From: CBDAPX01 sp965198725
Lineage (GTDB): Bacteria > Pseudomonadota > Alphaproteobacteria > Rhodobacterales > Rhodobacteraceae
NCBI GenBank assembly: GCA_965198725.1
Contig: CBDAPX010000002.1
Span: 744,001-808,000, forward strand
Direction of reading: 5' to 3'
DNA length: 64,000 bases
Both the position numbers and the translations under genes were made by a program. Below the pieces are notes generated by a model. The model did not search any database and had not been told where the DNA came from. It saw only the letters and a list, made by a program, of their open reading frames with translations. Positions 8,213 to 17,610 of the stretch are shown in pieces (within the stretch, counting starts at the first letter, position 1; every line of letters begins with the position of its first letter).

Positions 8213-9985
8213 TTAAAGCGGCCAAACGACCAGAATTGTCGGGATGGACACAGCCACGATCAAGATTTCGAGCGGCAAGCCCATGCGCCAATAATCCCCG
8301 AAACCATATCCCCCGGGTCCCAGAATGAGCGTGTTGTTCTTGTGTCCGATGGGCGTCAGGAAAGCCGAAGATGCGGCGATTGCAACGGCCATCAGGAAGG
8401 GGTCGGCGGATACCTCTAACGTTTGCGTCATTTGGATGCCAACCGGGGCGGCCACGATGGTGGTGGCGGTGTTGTTCAGCACGTCTGACAGTGTCATGGT
8501 GACCAGCATCAGAACGGTCAGGATCGCCCAGGTGGGCATGCCGTCGGTCAGCGTGATCAACGCGTTGGCGATCAATTCTGTTCCACCGGAGGTTTCCAAC
8601 GCGGCCCCCAGTGGGATCATGCTGCCCAACAGGACGACCACCGGCCATTCGATATGGGTGTAAAGTTCTGACAAAGGCAGGATCTTGGTCAGGACATAGG
8701 CCACGACAACAAGGCCGAGTGCCACGGGCAGATAGATCAGGCCAACGCTGGCCGCCAGCACCGCTGCGCCAAAAAGGCCGATGGCCAGCCAGACCTTGTC
8801 ATCGGCGGTCACCGACAAGCCACGTTCGGCCAGGGGAAGGCAGCCGAGCCAATCGGTGACATGTGATCCCTGACCGACCGGGCAGAGCAACAACAGGATG
8901 TCGCCCGGTTCCACAATCGTTTGCCGCACACGGTTGCGGATCGGTTTGCCTTGGCGCGAAATGCCCATCAAGACTGACCGTTGCCGCCACGCCAGCCCTA
9001 AGGCTTGCGCCGATTTTCCGGCAATGCGCGCGGTTTCGGGCACGACGATCTCGACCACTTCCAGCCCGTCGCCATCGGCGGTCAGCTGTTCCTGCCGTTT
9101 GGCATCAGAGAAATCGAGTGACAGGGCCGCGCGAAATTCATCGAGCGCATCCGGGCTCGCCTCTAGCAAAAGGGCATCGCCCGCTTTCAGCATCCGATCC
9201 CGCGCGCGGCCATAAAGCCGCTTTCCACCCCGGATGAGACCGATGATGGCGACATCGGTCTGCTCTGCCGTCTCTTCCAGTTCGGCCAATCTTTTGCCGA
9301 TATGCTTGGAGCCTTCCGGCACTGTCAATTCGGCGATGTAATTGTTGAAGCTCTCGCCGCCGATGGCCTCGGCGTCGCGTTTCGGGATGAACCGCCAGCC
9401 AACCAAAGCGACAAAGGCTAGCCCGGCCAATGCTGCCACCCCGCCCACGGGGGCGAAGTCAAACATGCGATAGGGTTCGCCCAACGCCTCTTCCCGGATC
9501 GAGGCGATGATGATGTTGGGCGGTGTCCCAATCAGCGTCGCCATGCCGCCCAGGATGGTTGCAAAGCTGAGCGGCATCAGGCTCAGCCCGGCGACGCGAC
9601 CGGCCTTGCGCGCGGTTTGTAAATCCACCGGCATCAGCAATGCCAATGCCGCGACGTTGTTCATGAAGGCCGACAGGATTGCCCCGATCCCACCCATCAG
9701 CGCAATATGCTGGCCCAAGGGACGCGCGGCATCGACCAGGGTCCGGGTGATCAGAAACACAGCACCCGATTTGACCAAACCGGCAGAGACGACCAGCACC
9801 AAGGCCACGACGATGGTTGCGGAATGCCCAAAACCGGCAAAGGCGTCATCAACCGGCACGACACCCAGAACAACGCCAATCAAAAGGGCGGAAAACGCAA
9901 CGATATCATACCGAAAACGGCCCCAAAGCAGCAGGCCAAAGACCGCGATAAACAGCACAAACAGGATGATTTGATCACTGGTCAT
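8213..9985 (-). CDS. SLC13-family permease with RCK_C domains
   Basis: A 590-residue paralogue of the permease at 2567-4345. It has two membrane halves separated by two RCK_C/TrkA-C domains (about residues 205-385). Loop motifs include MNNVAALALLMP, GTPPNIIIAS, LNNTATTIVAAPVG and LTPIGHKNNTLILGPGGYGF. It probably exchanges inorganic or organic anions across the inner membrane. It is separated from the symporter gene by about 95 bases, and the gap holds no clear terminator. Confidence 0.85.
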   Translation of the reverse strand: MTSDQIILFVLFIAVFGLLLWGRFRYDIVAFSALLIGVVLGVVPVDDAFAGFGHSATIVVALVLVVSAGLVKSGAVFLITRTLVDAARPLGQHIALMGGIGAILSAFMNNVAALALLMPVDLQTARKAGRVAGLSLMPLSFATILGGMATLIGTPPNIIIASIREEALGEPYRMFDFAPVGGVAALAGLAFVALVGWRFIPKRDAEAIGGESFNNYIAELTVPEGSKHIGKRLAELEETAEQTDVAIIGLIRGGKRLYGRARDRMLKAGDALLLEASPDALDEFRAALSLDFSDAKRQEQLTADGDGLEVVEIVVPETARIAGKSAQALGLAWRQRSVLMGISRQGKPIRNRVRQTIVEPGDILLLLCPVGQGSHVTDWLGCLPLAERGLSVTADDKVWLAIGLFGAAVLAASVGLIYLPVALGLVVVAYVLTKILPLSELYTHIEWPVVVLLGSMIPLGAALETSGGTELIANALITLTDGMPTWAILTVLMLVTMTLSDVLNNTATTIVAAPVGIQMTQTLEVSADPFLMAVAIAASSAFLTPIGHKNNTLILGPGGYGFGDYWRMGLPLEILIVAVSIPTILVVWPL

Positions 9986-10021
9986 GCCTGTACCCTAGGC
10001 AGGGCGGTCGCGCATGGCCAG

Positions 10022-10966
10022 TCAGAATGTGATCTGGCGTTCCGTGCCAGTCGTCCAGTCCACGATCGGTCCTTGAGGCACGATGCCAAGCGGATTGCGC
10101 AGGGGGGATGGAGAGAAATAGCCTTGTTTGTAAATCTCGGACCGAACGGTTTCTGCAACGCCCGGCAGCGCATAGATCGCGCGGGCATAGTCCCACAGGT
10201 GCTCGTAGTCGCTCAGTTTCCTTATGTTGCACTTGAACGCATAGTGATAGGCCACATCGAACCGGGCCAAGGTCGGGAAGAGACGCAGATCGGCCTCGGT
10301 CAACGTATCACCAACAAGGCAAGTTGAGGTTGCCAGATGCGCGTCGATTTGATCGAGCGTTTCGAACACCTCTTGAACTGCTGTATCATAGGCCTCTTGG
10401 CTGCGGGCAAATCCGGCGCGGTAGACCCCATTGTTGACTCGGGCGTAGATCAGATCGTTCCAGCGGTCGATCTCTGCAAGGTCTTCTTTACGACACAGGC
10501 GGCGGGTCGGGTCGAAACTTTGCCCCAGCATGCGGACAATGTCGGCGCTTTCATTCGAAACGATCTGTTGGGTCTTGCGGTCCCATAAAACCGGCACGGT
10601 CAGCCGTCCGGTATATCCAGGGGATTGCCGGGCATAGACCTCATGCACCGCCGTCACGCCCAATTCCGCATCCATACAAGCGCCATCAGCGTCAAATACC
10701 CAACCGTCCTCGGTCCGCCGAGGGCGGGCATAGGATGCAGAGATTTCGGTCTGCAACCCCAGCACTGCGCGCGTCAGCAACGTGCGATGTGCCCAAGGGC
10801 AGTTCCAAGCCGCGTAAAGATGGTATCGATCGGGTTCTGGAAAAAACGGGCCGTTGGGCGTGATCCAGTTGCGGATCGTACTGGCCGCCCGGCGAAATTC
10901 GCCGTCCAGCGTGCTATCGGGGCCCGGGTCTTCGGCGTGGTAGGTCCCGTTGATCATAACGCCCAT
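10022..10966 (-). CDS. Glutathionyl-hydroquinone reductase (YqjG/ECM4-type GST)
   Basis: A 314-residue Xi-class glutathione transferase. The catalytic Cys lies in WNCPWAHRTLL, the hallmark of glutathionyl-hydroquinone reductases, which remove glutathione from quinone adducts. A C-terminal all-helical GST domain follows. The start at 10966 (MGVMINGTYHAED) is chosen because a GGAG ribosome site lies upstream; the open frame continues 30 codons further without family similarity. It is divergent from yebC. Confidence 0.85.
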   Translation of the reverse strand: MGVMINGTYHAEDPGPDSTLDGEFRRAASTIRNWITPNGPFFPEPDRYHLYAAWNCPWAHRTLLTRAVLGLQTEISASYARPRRTEDGWVFDADGACMDAELGVTAVHEVYARQSPGYTGRLTVPVLWDRKTQQIVSNESADIVRMLGQSFDPTRRLCRKEDLAEIDRWNDLIYARVNNGVYRAGFARSQEAYDTAVQEVFETLDQIDAHLATSTCLVGDTLTEADLRLFPTLARFDVAYHYAFKCNIRKLSDYEHLWDYARAIYALPGVAETVRSEIYKQGYFSPSPLRNPLGIVPQGPIVDWTTGTERQITF

Positions 10967-11133
10967 GGTTTGCTCTCCTGCTGACGGCGGACACGATAGC
11001 CGAGGCTGCCGGTTTTGACAGGCGCGCTGATGCAGGTGCGTCGCGCGTTTGCGCACATGCTCTTGCCCTCAACCCGGCCTCTGGCCTATAGAACCGGCCA
11101 GCATCAGACCACCCGAAAGATACGGAGAGCACC

Positions 11134-11874
11134 ATGGCCGGCCACTCAAAATGGGCGAATATTCAGCACCGCAAAGGGCGTCAGGACGCCGTGCGGGCCA
11201 AGTTGTTTTCGAAACTATCCAAAGAGATCACCATCGCCGCCAAAATGGGCGATCCGGACCCCGAAAAGAACCCGCGCCTGCGTTTGGCCGTGAAAGAAGC
11301 CAAGTCGCAGTCGATGCCCAAGGACAATATCGAACGGGCGATCAAGAAATCCGTGGCCGGGGACGGGGATGAGTACGAAGAAATCCGTTACGAAGGCTAT
11401 GGTCCGGGCGGTGTTGCCGTGATTGTCGAGGCCATGACAGACAATCGCAACCGAACCGCGTCGACCGTGCGCTCCACGTTTTCCAAGAACGGAGGGAACC
11501 TTGGTGAAACCGGATCGGTTGGCTTTATGTTCGAACGCAAGGGCGAGGTTGCCTATCCCGCCGATACCGGCGACGCGGATACCATCATGATGGCCGCGAT
11601 CGAGGCCGGGGCTGAAGACGTGGAAAGCAGCGAAGATGGGCACCTCATCTGGTGTGCGGACACGGATCTGAACGAGGTTTCAAACGCGCTTGAGGCCGAA
11701 CTTGGCGAAAGCGACAGCACCAAGTTGATCTGGAAGCCGACCACCACCACCGAGCTGGACCTCGAAGGCATGCAAAAGCTGATGAAGCTGATCGATGCGT
11801 TGGAAGACGACGATGACGTTCAGCGCGTCACCGCGAATTTCGAAGCCTCGGATGAGGTCATGGAGCAGCTGTAA
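11134..11874 (+). CDS. yebC: YebC/PmpR family translation/transcription factor
   Basis: A 246-residue protein starting MAGHSKWANIQHRKGRQDA, the invariant YebC N-terminus. Three-domain length and acidic C-terminal segments (ALEDDDDVQRV, NFEASDEVME) fit. The family was described as DNA-binding regulators (PmpR). More recent work links some members to ribosomes stalled at proline stretches. GGAGAG precedes the ATG. The gene ends immediately against a convergent small gene. Confidence 0.93.
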   Translation: MAGHSKWANIQHRKGRQDAVRAKLFSKLSKEITIAAKMGDPDPEKNPRLRLAVKEAKSQSMPKDNIERAIKKSVAGDGDEYEEIRYEGYGPGGVAVIVEAMTDNRNRTASTVRSTFSKNGGNLGETGSVGFMFERKGEVAYPADTGDADTIMMAAIEAGAEDVESSEDGHLIWCADTDLNEVSNALEAELGESDSTKLIWKPTTTTELDLEGMQKLMKLIDALEDDDDVQRVTANFEASDEVMEQL

Positions 11875-12141
11875 TCAGCCGCTGACATACGGAATTTCGG
11901 CATCATTCGGGCGGTAAAAGACCTTTTGGTTGTGCAGCCGTCCCATCAGGTCGTGCAGATCCACTAGCGCCGCGTCCAGCGCTGAGACATCGTCGTCTGC
12001 AGCCAACAGGTTCAGTCGTTCGAGTGACAGTTCCTTTTTGTGCGACTGCAACGCCGCTTCAATCAGTTCCATGTCACGGATGGTCAGGTCAAACTGGGTG
12101 TTATGTCTGGGCACGGGCGATTTCCTTGCTGCATGAGGCAA
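11875..12141 (-). CDS. Conserved hypothetical small protein
   Basis: An 88-residue soluble protein with an Arg/His-rich start, a helical middle (MELIEAALQSHKKELSL) and a C-terminal HNQKVFYRP motif. It looks like a small protein often seen next to yebC-type genes in Rhodobacterales, but no function is known. Its stop codon begins at the base after the yebC stop, so the genes converge with no spacer. A shorter start at an internal Met is possible. Confidence 0.65.
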   Translation of the reverse strand: MPHAARKSPVPRHNTQFDLTIRDMELIEAALQSHKKELSLERLNLLAADDDVSALDAALVDLHDLMGRLHNQKVFYRPNDAEIPYVSG

Positions 12142-12193
12142 TCATAGGCCGAATACGACGCTTTGCGACAAAAAATCGACGTGCCCGGCTGTA

Positions 12194-13081
12194 TCAGGCC
12201 AATTCTTGTTCTGCAGCTTGACGGATTGCCTTTGTAAGCGGCTCTAGGGCACCGGCCATGATCCGGCTGACCTGCCATTCAAGCGTCACGCGCAGTTCCG
12301 GGTTTTGACCAATTGCTTTAAGCCGTCCATTCTTGATCGGGCCGCGCACAAGTTTTTGTGGGTTCAACCCCCATCCAAGTCCGTTACGAACTGCATCCAC
12401 GAACCCTTGGGTCGATGGTACGAAATGGGTCGGCGGGGACAAACGCTCGCCAATCTCGCGCTCCATCCAGACCTGCTGCAGGCTGTCCTTGGAGTTGAAA
12501 GTCAGACATGGCGCTTTGGCGAGCGCTTCTTTCGTAACGCCGTCCTTGAACCACGTTTCTATGAATTTCGGACTGGCCGTGGCGATGTATGAAAATTCGC
12601 CAAGCGTGAAGCTGTCACAGCCTACGACGGATGATCCACCAGCCGTCACAGCGGCGCTGACCGAACCATTGCGCAACCAATCGGCGCTGTGGTCCTGATC
12701 ATCGAGGACGAGGTCAAACAGCATGTCGTTGCATTCCTCCAGCGCGGGCATCAACCAGGTTGCCAGGCTGTCTGCATTCACGGCGATGCGGATACGGGCC
12801 AGCCCGCCATCTGTGTCCAAAGCGAGATCGCGCAGCAATTGGTTTTCCAGCAACCCAACGTTTTCCGCGTGTTTGGCAAGCCGCTCTCCAATGGGCGTGC
12901 CTGTGCACGGTGTCCCACGGACGATCAGGTTGGTGCCCAGTCGTTCTTCCAGCGCTTTAATGCGTTGCGAGATGGCTGACGGCGTAACACCTAATTCTGC
13001 TGCGGCCATTTCGAAGCTTCCAAGCCGGAGGATTGCGGCCACGGCAGAGAGTTGTGCGGGGTCAAGGTTCATTAGCAGCAC
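12194..13081 (-). CDS. argP: LysR-family regulator ArgP/LysG
   Basis: A 295-residue LysR protein with winged-helix residues LGVTPSAISQRIKALEERLG near positions 30-50, and an ArgP-like effector domain including RGTPCTGTPIGERL. ArgP senses lysine/arginine and activates the exporter ArgO/LysE. Here it is divergent from a LysE/ArgO gene about 85 bases away, the classic arrangement. The start may be at 13081 or three codons later (13072). Confidence 0.88.
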   Translation of the reverse strand: MLLMNLDPAQLSAVAAILRLGSFEMAAAELGVTPSAISQRIKALEERLGTNLIVRGTPCTGTPIGERLAKHAENVGLLENQLLRDLALDTDGGLARIRIAVNADSLATWLMPALEECNDMLFDLVLDDQDHSADWLRNGSVSAAVTAGGSSVVGCDSFTLGEFSYIATASPKFIETWFKDGVTKEALAKAPCLTFNSKDSLQQVWMEREIGERLSPPTHFVPSTQGFVDAVRNGLGWGLNPQKLVRGPIKNGRLKAIGQNPELRVTLEWQVSRIMAGALEPLTKAIRQAAEQELA

Positions 13082-13103
13082 TTATTTTGAGACGGAAATT
13101 TTA

Positions 13104-13114
13104 ATTAGACTAAT
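13104..13114. promoter_or_regulatory. Candidate ArgP operator
   Basis: ATTAG-A-CTAAT is a perfect 11-bp palindrome between divergent argP and argO genes. LysR-type proteins usually bind T-N11-A dyads in such positions, and this site sits 23 bases from the regulator start and about 50 from the exporter start. Confidence 0.45.
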
Positions 13115-13165
13115 ATCGCCCCGAAGCTTAGTCAAACCGTGAATGTGCCAGTTTGGAATGTAAAG

Positions 13166-13765
13166 ATGATGACCACAGCTTTAGCGGGATTTGCCCTTGG
13201 TTTCAGCCTGATTCTCGCAATCGGCGCCCAGAACGCGTTTGTCTTGCGCCAAGGGATACGGCAGGAACACGTGTTGCCCGTCTGCCTGACCTGCGCCATT
13301 TCGGATGCGATTTTGATTGTCGCCGGGGTCGCCGGGTTCGGGGCGTTGTCAGAGGCGGTGCCATGGGTGCAACCTGTCATGCGGTATGGTGGGGCGGCGT
13401 TTCTGGTGTGGTACGGCGCAAAGAGCTTTCTAAGCGCTTGGCAAGGCGGCAGCGGGCTGCAAACCGGGCAGGACAAGGGAACGATGCTATGGCCGACCAT
13501 CCTGACAGTTCTGGCCTTTACCTGGCTCAACCCGCATGTGTACCTCGATACCGTTATGCTGATCGGGTCGATATCCGCGCAGTACGAGTCGCGCGCCGCA
13601 TTTGGTGCCGGGGCTGTGGTGGCCAGTTTCGTCTTTTTCTTCACATTGGGTTATGGTGCGCGCCTGTTGGTCCCGCTCTTTGAAAAACCAAGCGCCTGGC
13701 GCATATTTGACATCCTGATTGGGCTCACGATGTGGGCGATCGCCGCGAAACTCATTCTCATGTGA
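13166..13765 (+). CDS. argO: LysE/ArgO-family amino-acid exporter
   Basis: A 199-residue inner-membrane protein with five to six helices. The N-terminal GFALGFSLILAIGAQNAFVLRQG motif is diagnostic of LysE/ArgO basic amino-acid exporters, and TWLNPHVYLDTV is the second signature. The ATG at 13166 gives the usual short N-terminus; a GTG at 13139 would add nine polar residues. It is probably controlled by the divergent ArgP gene in response to lysine or arginine. Confidence 0.87.
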   Translation: MMTTALAGFALGFSLILAIGAQNAFVLRQGIRQEHVLPVCLTCAISDAILIVAGVAGFGALSEAVPWVQPVMRYGGAAFLVWYGAKSFLSAWQGGSGLQTGQDKGTMLWPTILTVLAFTWLNPHVYLDTVMLIGSISAQYESRAAFGAGAVVASFVFFFTLGYGARLLVPLFEKPSAWRIFDILIGLTMWAIAAKLILM

Positions 13766-13805
13766 AGTACTTGCAGAGCTGGCCGGTTTTGGTGTCTATG
13801 CAGGT

Positions 13806-14711
13806 ATGGCCCAAAACGCTTCTTCTCGGCCTGTGATTGGTATATTCTGGATGCTTGTCACGGGTCTTTGCTTTGTCGCGGTAACGGCGCTGGTCAAGAT
13901 GACCGGCGGTCGTATCCCGCCGGCGGAATCGGCGTTTTTGCGGTATATTCTCGGCCTAGTCTTTCTCATACCAATGCTGAAACCCATCCTGCAAAGCAAC
14001 CTGACCCGGCGCCACTGGACCTTGTTTGGGATGCGCGGCTTCTTTCATGCGATTGGTGTGATCCTGTGGTTTTACGCGATGACCCGCATCCCCTTGGCCG
14101 AGGTCACGGCGATGAATTACCTATCGCCGGTCTATGTCACCATTGGCGCCGCACTGTTTCTTGGGGAAAAGCTGGCCGCGCGCCGGATCGCGGCGGTGCT
14201 GTTCGCGCTTTTGGGTGCGATGATCATCCTGCGCCCTGGGTTTCGAGAAATTGATGCAGGCCATATCGCGATGCTGGGCACCGCCGTTTTGTTCGCCGGG
14301 TCCTATATGCTTGCCAAGATCATGGCGGATGAGGTGAACCCCGCCGTTGTCGTTGGGATGCTGTCGATCTGGGTCACCTTGGCGCTGGCCCCTTTTGCCA
14401 TCGCCGTTTGGGTGCCGCCGACACCGACCGAATTGGCAGTTTTGTTCGCCGTCGCCTGTTTTGCGACCGCGGGACATTACACGATGACGCTGGCCTTTCG
14501 GGCGGCCCCGATGACGGTGACCCAGCCGGTGACGTTCCTCCATCTGGTATGGGCGACGGCGCTGGGTGCGCTGGCCTTTGCAGAGCCGGTGGATATTTGG
14601 GTCGCGCTGGGCGGCTGCGTGATCTTAGGGTCGGTCACTTTCATCACATGGCGCGAAGCGGTTCTGAAACGGGGTGAGGTGACCCCGCCCACACCCGCGA
14701 CCAAGGTATAA
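13806..14711 (+). CDS. EamA/DMT-family transporter
   Basis: A 301-residue protein with ten hydrophobic helices in two EamA repeats (FWMLVTGLCFVAVTALVKM at the start, CVILGSVTFITW near the end). It is a member of the large DMT exporter family of S-adenosylmethionine, amino-acid or drug carriers; the substrate is unknown. The ATG at 13806 is chosen because upstream codons run back towards the argO stop without hydrophobic character. It converges on choV with about 26 bases between stops. Confidence 0.8.
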   Translation: MAQNASSRPVIGIFWMLVTGLCFVAVTALVKMTGGRIPPAESAFLRYILGLVFLIPMLKPILQSNLTRRHWTLFGMRGFFHAIGVILWFYAMTRIPLAEVTAMNYLSPVYVTIGAALFLGEKLAARRIAAVLFALLGAMIILRPGFREIDAGHIAMLGTAVLFAGSYMLAKIMADEVNPAVVVGMLSIWVTLALAPFAIAVWVPPTPTELAVLFAVACFATAGHYTMTLAFRAAPMTVTQPVTFLHLVWATALGALAFAEPVDIWVALGGCVILGSVTFITWREAVLKRGEVTPPTPATKV

Positions 14712-14737
14712 GCCTGTCTTTCAGGTCTTCGCGGAAA

Positions 14738-15763
14738 TCAGCCGCGCGGGTCCAACAGTTTTGCCAAAATGCCGTTGCGCGTAATCTGTCCGATGATCGC
14801 CCCGTTTTCGGAAACCCCGACCGGCGCGTCGTGGCCTTGCGCGGCTTCCATAACTTCTTGGATTGTGGCGTGGGGCGCAACTGTCTGGCCTGATGCCGAT
14901 TGGGCGGGCTCCATCACATCCCGCGCGCACAGAACACCCAACGGGTTCATATGCGCCACAAAATCGGCGACGTAATCGGTCTCTGGATTGGTGAAAATCA
15001 GCTGCGGGGTGCCGCATTGCACGATCCGGCCGCCTTCCATGATCGCGATGCGCCCGCCGATCTTGAACGCTTCGTCCAGATCATGGCTGACGAAAATAAT
15101 CGTCCGGCCCAGTTTCGCCTGAAGCTCCAGCAACTCATCCTGCAGCCGGGTCCGGATCAACGGATCGAGCGCCGAGAACGGTTCATCCATCAACAGGATC
15201 GGGGCCTCGGTGACAAAGGCACGGGCCAGTCCGACACGTTGCTGCATGCCGCCCGACAGCTCGCCCACCTTACGATCGGCCCAATCGGCGAGGCCGACGA
15301 GATCAAGCTGTGCTTCGACCTTGGCCTTGCGCTCGGCCTTGGACATGCCGCCAAGTTCGAGGCCCAAACCAACATTTTCCCGCACCGTACGCCATGGCAG
15401 CAGGCCGAATTGCTGAAACACCATTGCAACGCGGTTCAAACGAATGTCGCGCAAGGTCTTTTCGTCGGCGGATGAGACATCGACCAGCCCCGCGCCGCTG
15501 TCCACGCGCACGGCACCGCGTACCACCGGGTTCAACCCGTTCACGGCACGCAAGAGTGTGGATTTGCCCGACCCGGACAAGCCCATCAGTACAAGGATTT
15601 CGCCCTGTTCCACCGCCAACGTGCAATCATGAACACCGAGCACCTGACCGGTTTCAGACTGAATTTGGCCGCGATCCTGCATCGCATCCATCAAGGGCAG
15701 AGCGGTCTGTGGTTTATCGCCAAACACAATGTTGACGGCGTCGAATTCTACGGCTGTTGGCAT
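14738..15763 (-). CDS. choV: Choline ABC transporter ATP-binding subunit
   Basis: A 341-residue ProV/ChoV-type ATPase. Walker A is GLSGSGKST, the Q-loop region is MVFQQFGLLPWRT, the signature LSGGMQQRV, and Walker B ILLMDEPFSALD, followed by a switch His (VSHDLDEA). A C-terminal CBS-like regulatory segment (residues about 280-341) is typical of the OpuA/ProU class. It energises choline import with ChoW and ChoX. Its ATG overlaps the choW stop (TAATG). Confidence 0.9.
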   Translation of the reverse strand: MPTAVEFDAVNIVFGDKPQTALPLMDAMQDRGQIQSETGQVLGVHDCTLAVEQGEILVLMGLSGSGKSTLLRAVNGLNPVVRGAVRVDSGAGLVDVSSADEKTLRDIRLNRVAMVFQQFGLLPWRTVRENVGLGLELGGMSKAERKAKVEAQLDLVGLADWADRKVGELSGGMQQRVGLARAFVTEAPILLMDEPFSALDPLIRTRLQDELLELQAKLGRTIIFVSHDLDEAFKIGGRIAIMEGGRIVQCGTPQLIFTNPETDYVADFVAHMNPLGVLCARDVMEPAQSASGQTVAPHATIQEVMEAAQGHDAPVGVSENGAIIGQITRNGILAKLLDPRG

Positions 15764-16596
15764 TACTTCTGCTCCATCCGCAGCATCCGGTCGAGCATGA
15801 TGGCGACGACCACGATGATGAACCCACTTTCAAACCCTAGCGCCGTGTTCACTTGGTTCAGGGCGCGAACAACGGGCACGCCCAAACCGTCCGCCCCGAC
15901 CAGGGCCGCGATCACAACCATCGACAGCGACAACATGATCGTCTGGTTCAAGCCGGTCATGATCTGGGGCAGGGCATAGGGCAGCTCAACCTTCCATAGC
16001 GTCTGCCGTGGCGTGGCGCCAAAAGCTTGCGTGGCCTCCAACAGCGCCTTGGGTGTTGATTTGATGCCCAGGTGGGTCAGCCGGATCGGTGCTGGCAAAA
16101 CGAAGATCACCGTGGCGATCAACCCGGGCACCATCCCGATACCGAAAAAGACAATGGCCGGGATTAGGTAAACAAAGGTCGGCAGCGTTTGCATCAGGTC
16201 CAGAACAGGACGCAGAACACGATAGACCCGGGGCCTGTGCGCAGCCGAAATGCCGATGGGCACACCGCTTCCCATGCAGACCACACAGGCCGACAGGACC
16301 AGTGTCAGGCTTTCCGTCGTTTCTTCCCAATACCCTTGGTTCAAGATGAACAGGAAACCGAAAATCACAAAGGCGGATGTTTTCCAGCTGCGCTGCAACG
16401 CATAGGTCAGACCGGCGAAAATGGCGATGATGATCAGCGGATGTGGGGTTTGCAGCACCCAGAGGATCGCCTCGATCAGCGCGTCCAAGGCGTCGGAGAG
16501 GCCGTCAAAAAACCAACCCCCATTGATTTGCAGCCAATCAAAAATGCTCGCCGCCCATTTCCCGATTGGGATTTTTGTTTCCGTTAGCCAGTCCAT
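15763..16596 (-). CDS. choW: Choline ABC transporter permease
   Basis: A 277-residue inner-membrane permease of the OpuA/ProW type with about seven helices and a BPD_transp_1 EAA loop (EATQAFGATPRQTLWKVELPYALP). The ATG at 16596 has GAGG six bases upstream; a GTG two codons earlier is possible. It sits downstream of choX but after an intrinsic terminator, so it is probably expressed at lower level than the binding protein. Confidence 0.9.
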   Translation of the reverse strand: MDWLTETKIPIGKWAASIFDWLQINGGWFFDGLSDALDALIEAILWVLQTPHPLIIIAIFAGLTYALQRSWKTSAFVIFGFLFILNQGYWEETTESLTLVLSACVVCMGSGVPIGISAAHRPRVYRVLRPVLDLMQTLPTFVYLIPAIVFFGIGMVPGLIATVIFVLPAPIRLTHLGIKSTPKALLEATQAFGATPRQTLWKVELPYALPQIMTGLNQTIMLSLSMVVIAALVGADGLGVPVVRALNQVNTALGFESGFIIVVVAIMLDRMLRMEQK

Positions 16597-16610
16597 GCGC
16601 ACCTCGGGAC

Positions 16611-16642
16611 AGAAAAACGCCCCGGCTTTTGGGCCGGGGCGT
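16611..16642 (-). terminator. Intrinsic terminator between choX and choW
   Basis: On the minus strand ACGCCCCGGC pairs perfectly with GCCGGGGCGT around a 6-base loop and is followed by TTTTTC. It starts 9 bases after the choX stop and ends before choW. Such partial terminators typically raise binding-protein expression relative to permease and ATPase. Confidence 0.8.
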
Positions 16643-16651
16643 GAAAGGGGT

Positions 16652-17572
16652 TTACTTCAGCGCGGCAGAGACCGCAGCCATGGCGTCGCCGCCATCTTTG
16701 GTCGTCACACCATCCAGCCAACCGGACAGGATGCCGCTGTTGGCGGCCAGCCAGGCCGTGGCCGCATCGCTTGGATCTTCACCGTCGTTCAGGATCGCGC
16801 CCATGATTTCATTTTCCATGGCAAGCGTGAATTCCAGGTTTTGAAGCAACTTGCCGACGTTCGGGCAGGCCGAAACATACCCTGCAGAGGTGTTGGTAAA
16901 GACCGTTGCACCACCCAGGTTCGGACCAAAATAGTCATCGCCACCGGTCAGATAGGACATATCGAAATTGGCGTTCATCGGATGCGGTTCCCAGCCCAGG
17001 AACACCACGGGCTCTTCCCGGCGGTCGGCGCGGGCAACTTGGGCCAGCATACCTTGTTCCGAGCTTTCAACCACTTCAAACCCTTCAAGGCCAAAGGCGT
17101 TGGCCGCGATCATGTCCATGATCAGGCGGTTGCCGTCATTGCCGGGCTCAATGCCATAAATCTTGCCGTCCAGCGCATCCATCTGGCTTGCAATATCGGC
17201 AAAGTCCGCGATGCCAAGATCGGCGGCGGCCTTGTTGACGGCCAGCGTGTACTTGGCGCCTTCCAGATTGGCGCGCACGGTATCGACCGAGCCTTCATCG
17301 CGATATTTTGCAATGTCGCCTTCCATGGTAGGCATCCAGTTGCCAAGGAAGATGTCAACATCCCCACCGGCCAGCGATGTATAGGTCACCGGCACTGAAA
17401 GCACCTTGATATCCGTCTCATAGCCCAACGCCTCTAGAACCACCGTGGTGGCTGCGGTTGTGGCGGTGATGTCCGTCCAGCCGACGTCGGAAAAGACCAC
17501 TTCGTCGCAGTCGGCAAAGGCCGGCGCTGCTGCAACAATAGCCAGCGCCGAAAGGGTGGATTTCAGTTTCAT
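16652..17572 (-). CDS. choX: Choline-binding periplasmic protein
   Basis: A 306-residue secreted protein: signal peptide of about 20 residues ending PAFA, then a type-II OpuAC-like binding fold. Aromatic residues that could form the quaternary-amine cage are present in VGWTDI (Trp32), GNWMPT, GAKYTLAV and FLGWEPHP, positions comparable to those of Sinorhizobium ChoX. AGGGAG lies upstream of the ATG at 17572; the open frame extends far upstream through betI but without similarity. It is first gene of the choXWV arm and divergent from betI. Confidence 0.92.
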   Translation of the reverse strand: MKLKSTLSALAIVAAAPAFADCDEVVFSDVGWTDITATTAATTVVLEALGYETDIKVLSVPVTYTSLAGGDVDIFLGNWMPTMEGDIAKYRDEGSVDTVRANLEGAKYTLAVNKAAADLGIADFADIASQMDALDGKIYGIEPGNDGNRLIMDMIAANAFGLEGFEVVESSEQGMLAQVARADRREEPVVFLGWEPHPMNANFDMSYLTGGDDYFGPNLGGATVFTNTSAGYVSACPNVGKLLQNLEFTLAMENEIMGAILNDGEDPSDAATAWLAANSGILSGWLDGVTTKDGGDAMAAVSAALK

Positions 17573-17610
17573 GAGAGACTCCCTGTTTTTTGGTTGTGGG
17601 CAGGTTAGTG

